64,000 nt of DNA from an uncultured Tolumonas sp. Its GTDB lineage: Bacteria; Pseudomonadota; Gammaproteobacteria; Enterobacterales; Aeromonadaceae. How positions within the stretch are numbered: the first letter of the stretch is position 1; each line of letters starts with the position of its first letter. Below are positions 62,807 through 64,000 of the stretch, piece after piece. The DNA lies in assembly GCF_963676665.1 (NCBI RefSeq), contig NZ_OY781378.1, positions 124,001 to 188,000 of the forward strand, written 5' to 3'. The translations under genes and the position numbers were made by a program. The notes beneath the pieces are model-generated. The model had not been told where the DNA came from and ran no database searches. It was given only the letters and a program-made list of their open reading frames with translations.

Positions 62807-63688
62807 ATGACACAAAGCAAACAGAGTTGGTTGTTATTGGCTGGTTTACTGGCGACTGGTTGTACTGGCATTGAGTCGGGACATTCCTTGGGAACCCGAG
62901 AACCGATCAGCGCCTTCCAACAGCAGGCTATCGCTGGTAGACAGCAATTGATGCAGACACCTGCAGTTCCTAGCTTGAACAAGTTAACGTATCAGCCATT
63001 AAACGAAGAAAATAAATGGATACAAATTGGCTCGAATAATCAGGTTTTTTCTTTTGAAACAGGAAAAAGCTATCTGACGGCTTTCTCATTACCGAATCAG
63101 TCACAGGCGATACATATCAAATTAACGGTACCAGTTGATTTTTCGCTGTTTCTTCCTAGTGTCATGATATTGGATGAAAACTTTGCGACGTTGCAAGTTG
63201 TGCCTAGCGCTAAATTTGCAAAAGTAAGTGATGACCTGATGGCAGGACAGAATCTGAAAGGGGAGTTTACCGTTCCTGTTACTATCGGATCATCGCGTCC
63301 AGCATATATGCTGATATATACGACAACCCAGGATATGCAAAGCACTACCAAGATTAATCCTGACGTATTACAAAGAGCCATGCAGCATGACCGGACTACC
63401 GATGTTGCCCGATTCCTGAATTCGGAAGTACCTCATGCCGCAACCGGGCGTCTACATTTAACTTTTGATTATCAAACAGATTTGACCGCAGCCCCGAGCA
63501 AACAATATGTATCTCCTGCAGCAACGACTTTAGGTTCAGTTAATCCGACGAGCGAGCAGGGGTATTATCAACGTATTCGTGATGCCGTAGCCAAAAAGGA
63601 ATACGAAAAAGCACTGGCGCTGGTTCAGGCTGCAAAAAAAGCCGGGTTCACGCATGCTCAGGATGTTTTTTTTGCTGCGCAGCAATAG
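62807..63688 (+). CDS. malM: MalM-like periplasmic lipoprotein
   Basis: This 293-residue protein has a signal peptide with lipobox LLATGC (Cys18). A MalM-like body follows: LNKLTYQPLNEENKWIQIGSNNQVFSFETGKSYLTAFSLP split here as KLTYQPLNEENKW and GKSYLTAFSLP, with a C-terminal helical segment (YYQRIRDAVAKKEYEKALAL). In E. coli malM follows lamB, and the same porin-malM order is kept here outside any mal operon. ATG 62807 follows AAGGA. Its exact role is unclear in any species. Confidence 0.83.
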   Translation: MTQSKQSWLLLAGLLATGCTGIESGHSLGTREPISAFQQQAIAGRQQLMQTPAVPSLNKLTYQPLNEENKWIQIGSNNQVFSFETGKSYLTAFSLPNQSQAIHIKLTVPVDFSLFLPSVMILDENFATLQVVPSAKFAKVSDDLMAGQNLKGEFTVPVTIGSSRPAYMLIYTTTQDMQSTTKINPDVLQRAMQHDRTTDVARFLNSEVPHAATGRLHLTFDYQTDLTAAPSKQYVSPAATTLGSVNPTSEQGYYQRIRDAVAKKEYEKALALVQAAKKAGFTHAQDVFFAAQQ

Positions 63689-63825
63689 ATTGAGTCGCTA
63701 CCGCAATAACGTATCCTTGCTTGTTGCTTCGAATGGAAAAGTGTATTTTAACGGGCTGATTTATTAAGAACATTTCAATGGAAAGCTAGTCAGCTCTAGC
63801 CTTTTGATGTCCGCATGGGGGGGAT

Positions 63826-64000
63826 ATGTCCAAGCCAGCTCAGGATAAACAAGCCACTGTCTATGATATCGCCCGCGTTGCCGGTGTATCGGCAAGCACT
63901 GTTTCAAGGATTCTGAATGGATCAGCTAAGGTTGCAGAAGACAAGCGACTGGCGGTTGAGGATGCCATTCGAGAGCTGAATTATCGTCCCAATTTGATGG
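63826..64000 (+). CDS. LacI-family regulator (3' end missing)
   Basis: The first 58 codons before the window edge carry the LacI DNA-binding domain: ATVYDIARVAGVSASTVSRI, LNGSAKVAEDKRLAVEDAI and the hinge start YRPNLM. The ATG follows a GGGGGG tract. Being at the end of the utilisation locus, it is the best candidate for binding the GAAATCGATTTC operators; this cannot be shown from sequence alone. Confidence 0.92.
   Translation, partial: MSKPAQDKQATVYDIARVAGVSASTVSRILNGSAKVAEDKRLAVEDAIRELNYRPNLM

Overview
The window reads as a chromosomal segment of a facultatively anaerobic gammaproteobacterium, most likely order Aeromonadales and possibly Tolumonas-like. That placement is an inference from gene content and synteny (sspB / dolP-diaA-yraN-lpoA / rsmI / rnpB, a complete men cluster, yihI with hemN nearby); no database search was possible. 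No phage, insertion sequence, CRISPR array or tRNA gene was seen.

Region 1 (1-32.9 kb) is mostly housekeeping. It holds the end of sspB, a minus-strand lpoA-yraN-diaA-dolP operon, rsmI, the RNase P RNA gene with a near-consensus promoter, and a GNAT-nitrilase fusion. A full menaquinone operon (menF-D-H-B-C-E, minus strand) faces divergent menA. An ERIC-like element sits between menH and menB and supplies the last codons of menH. Then come a LysE-type exporter, an M14 peptidase, a chemoreceptor with a C-terminal hemerythrin domain, yihI, a GGDEF protein, hemN, a Fur-box-preceded FTR1 iron permease with a cupredoxin, sdaA, a fructose-type PTS (EIIC, EIIB, HPr-EI-EIIA fusion) with an AraC regulator, and a SlyB-like lipoprotein.

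Region 2 (32.9-40.4 kb) is a beta-glucoside PTS island. A minus-strand operon encodes EIIB, EIIC, a 6-phospho-beta-glucosidase, EIIA and a ROK sugar kinase. Divergent from it are an orphan EIIC and a LacI/AscG-type regulator. CRP and LacI-type operator sequences lie between them.

Region 3 (40.4-64 kb) looks like a plant beta-glucan/xylan utilisation locus. It has a GH9 endoglucanase and a GH10 xylanase (both predicted lipoproteins), an orphan GspG pseudopilin with a tiny pseudopilin-like ORF, a GH3 beta-glucosidase, a chemoreceptor paired with a sugar-binding protein, a second beta-glucoside PTS operon paralogous to the first, a GH16 glucanase, an ABC sugar importer without an ATPase, a frameshifted two-domain lipoprotein, a LamB-like porin, a MalM-like lipoprotein and the start of a second LacI regulator.

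About ten copies of a palindrome related to GAAATCGATTTC sit almost only in front of the region 3 operons. They suggest that one LacI-family repressor, plausibly the one starting at 63826, controls the whole set. The inferred flow is: surface or secreted glycanases cut the polymer; the porin and lipoproteins bring oligosaccharides into the periplasm; GH3, the ABC importer and the PTS divide the products; phospho-beta-glucosidases and the ROK kinase feed glycolysis; and a binding protein-chemoreceptor pair may steer cells to the sugar.
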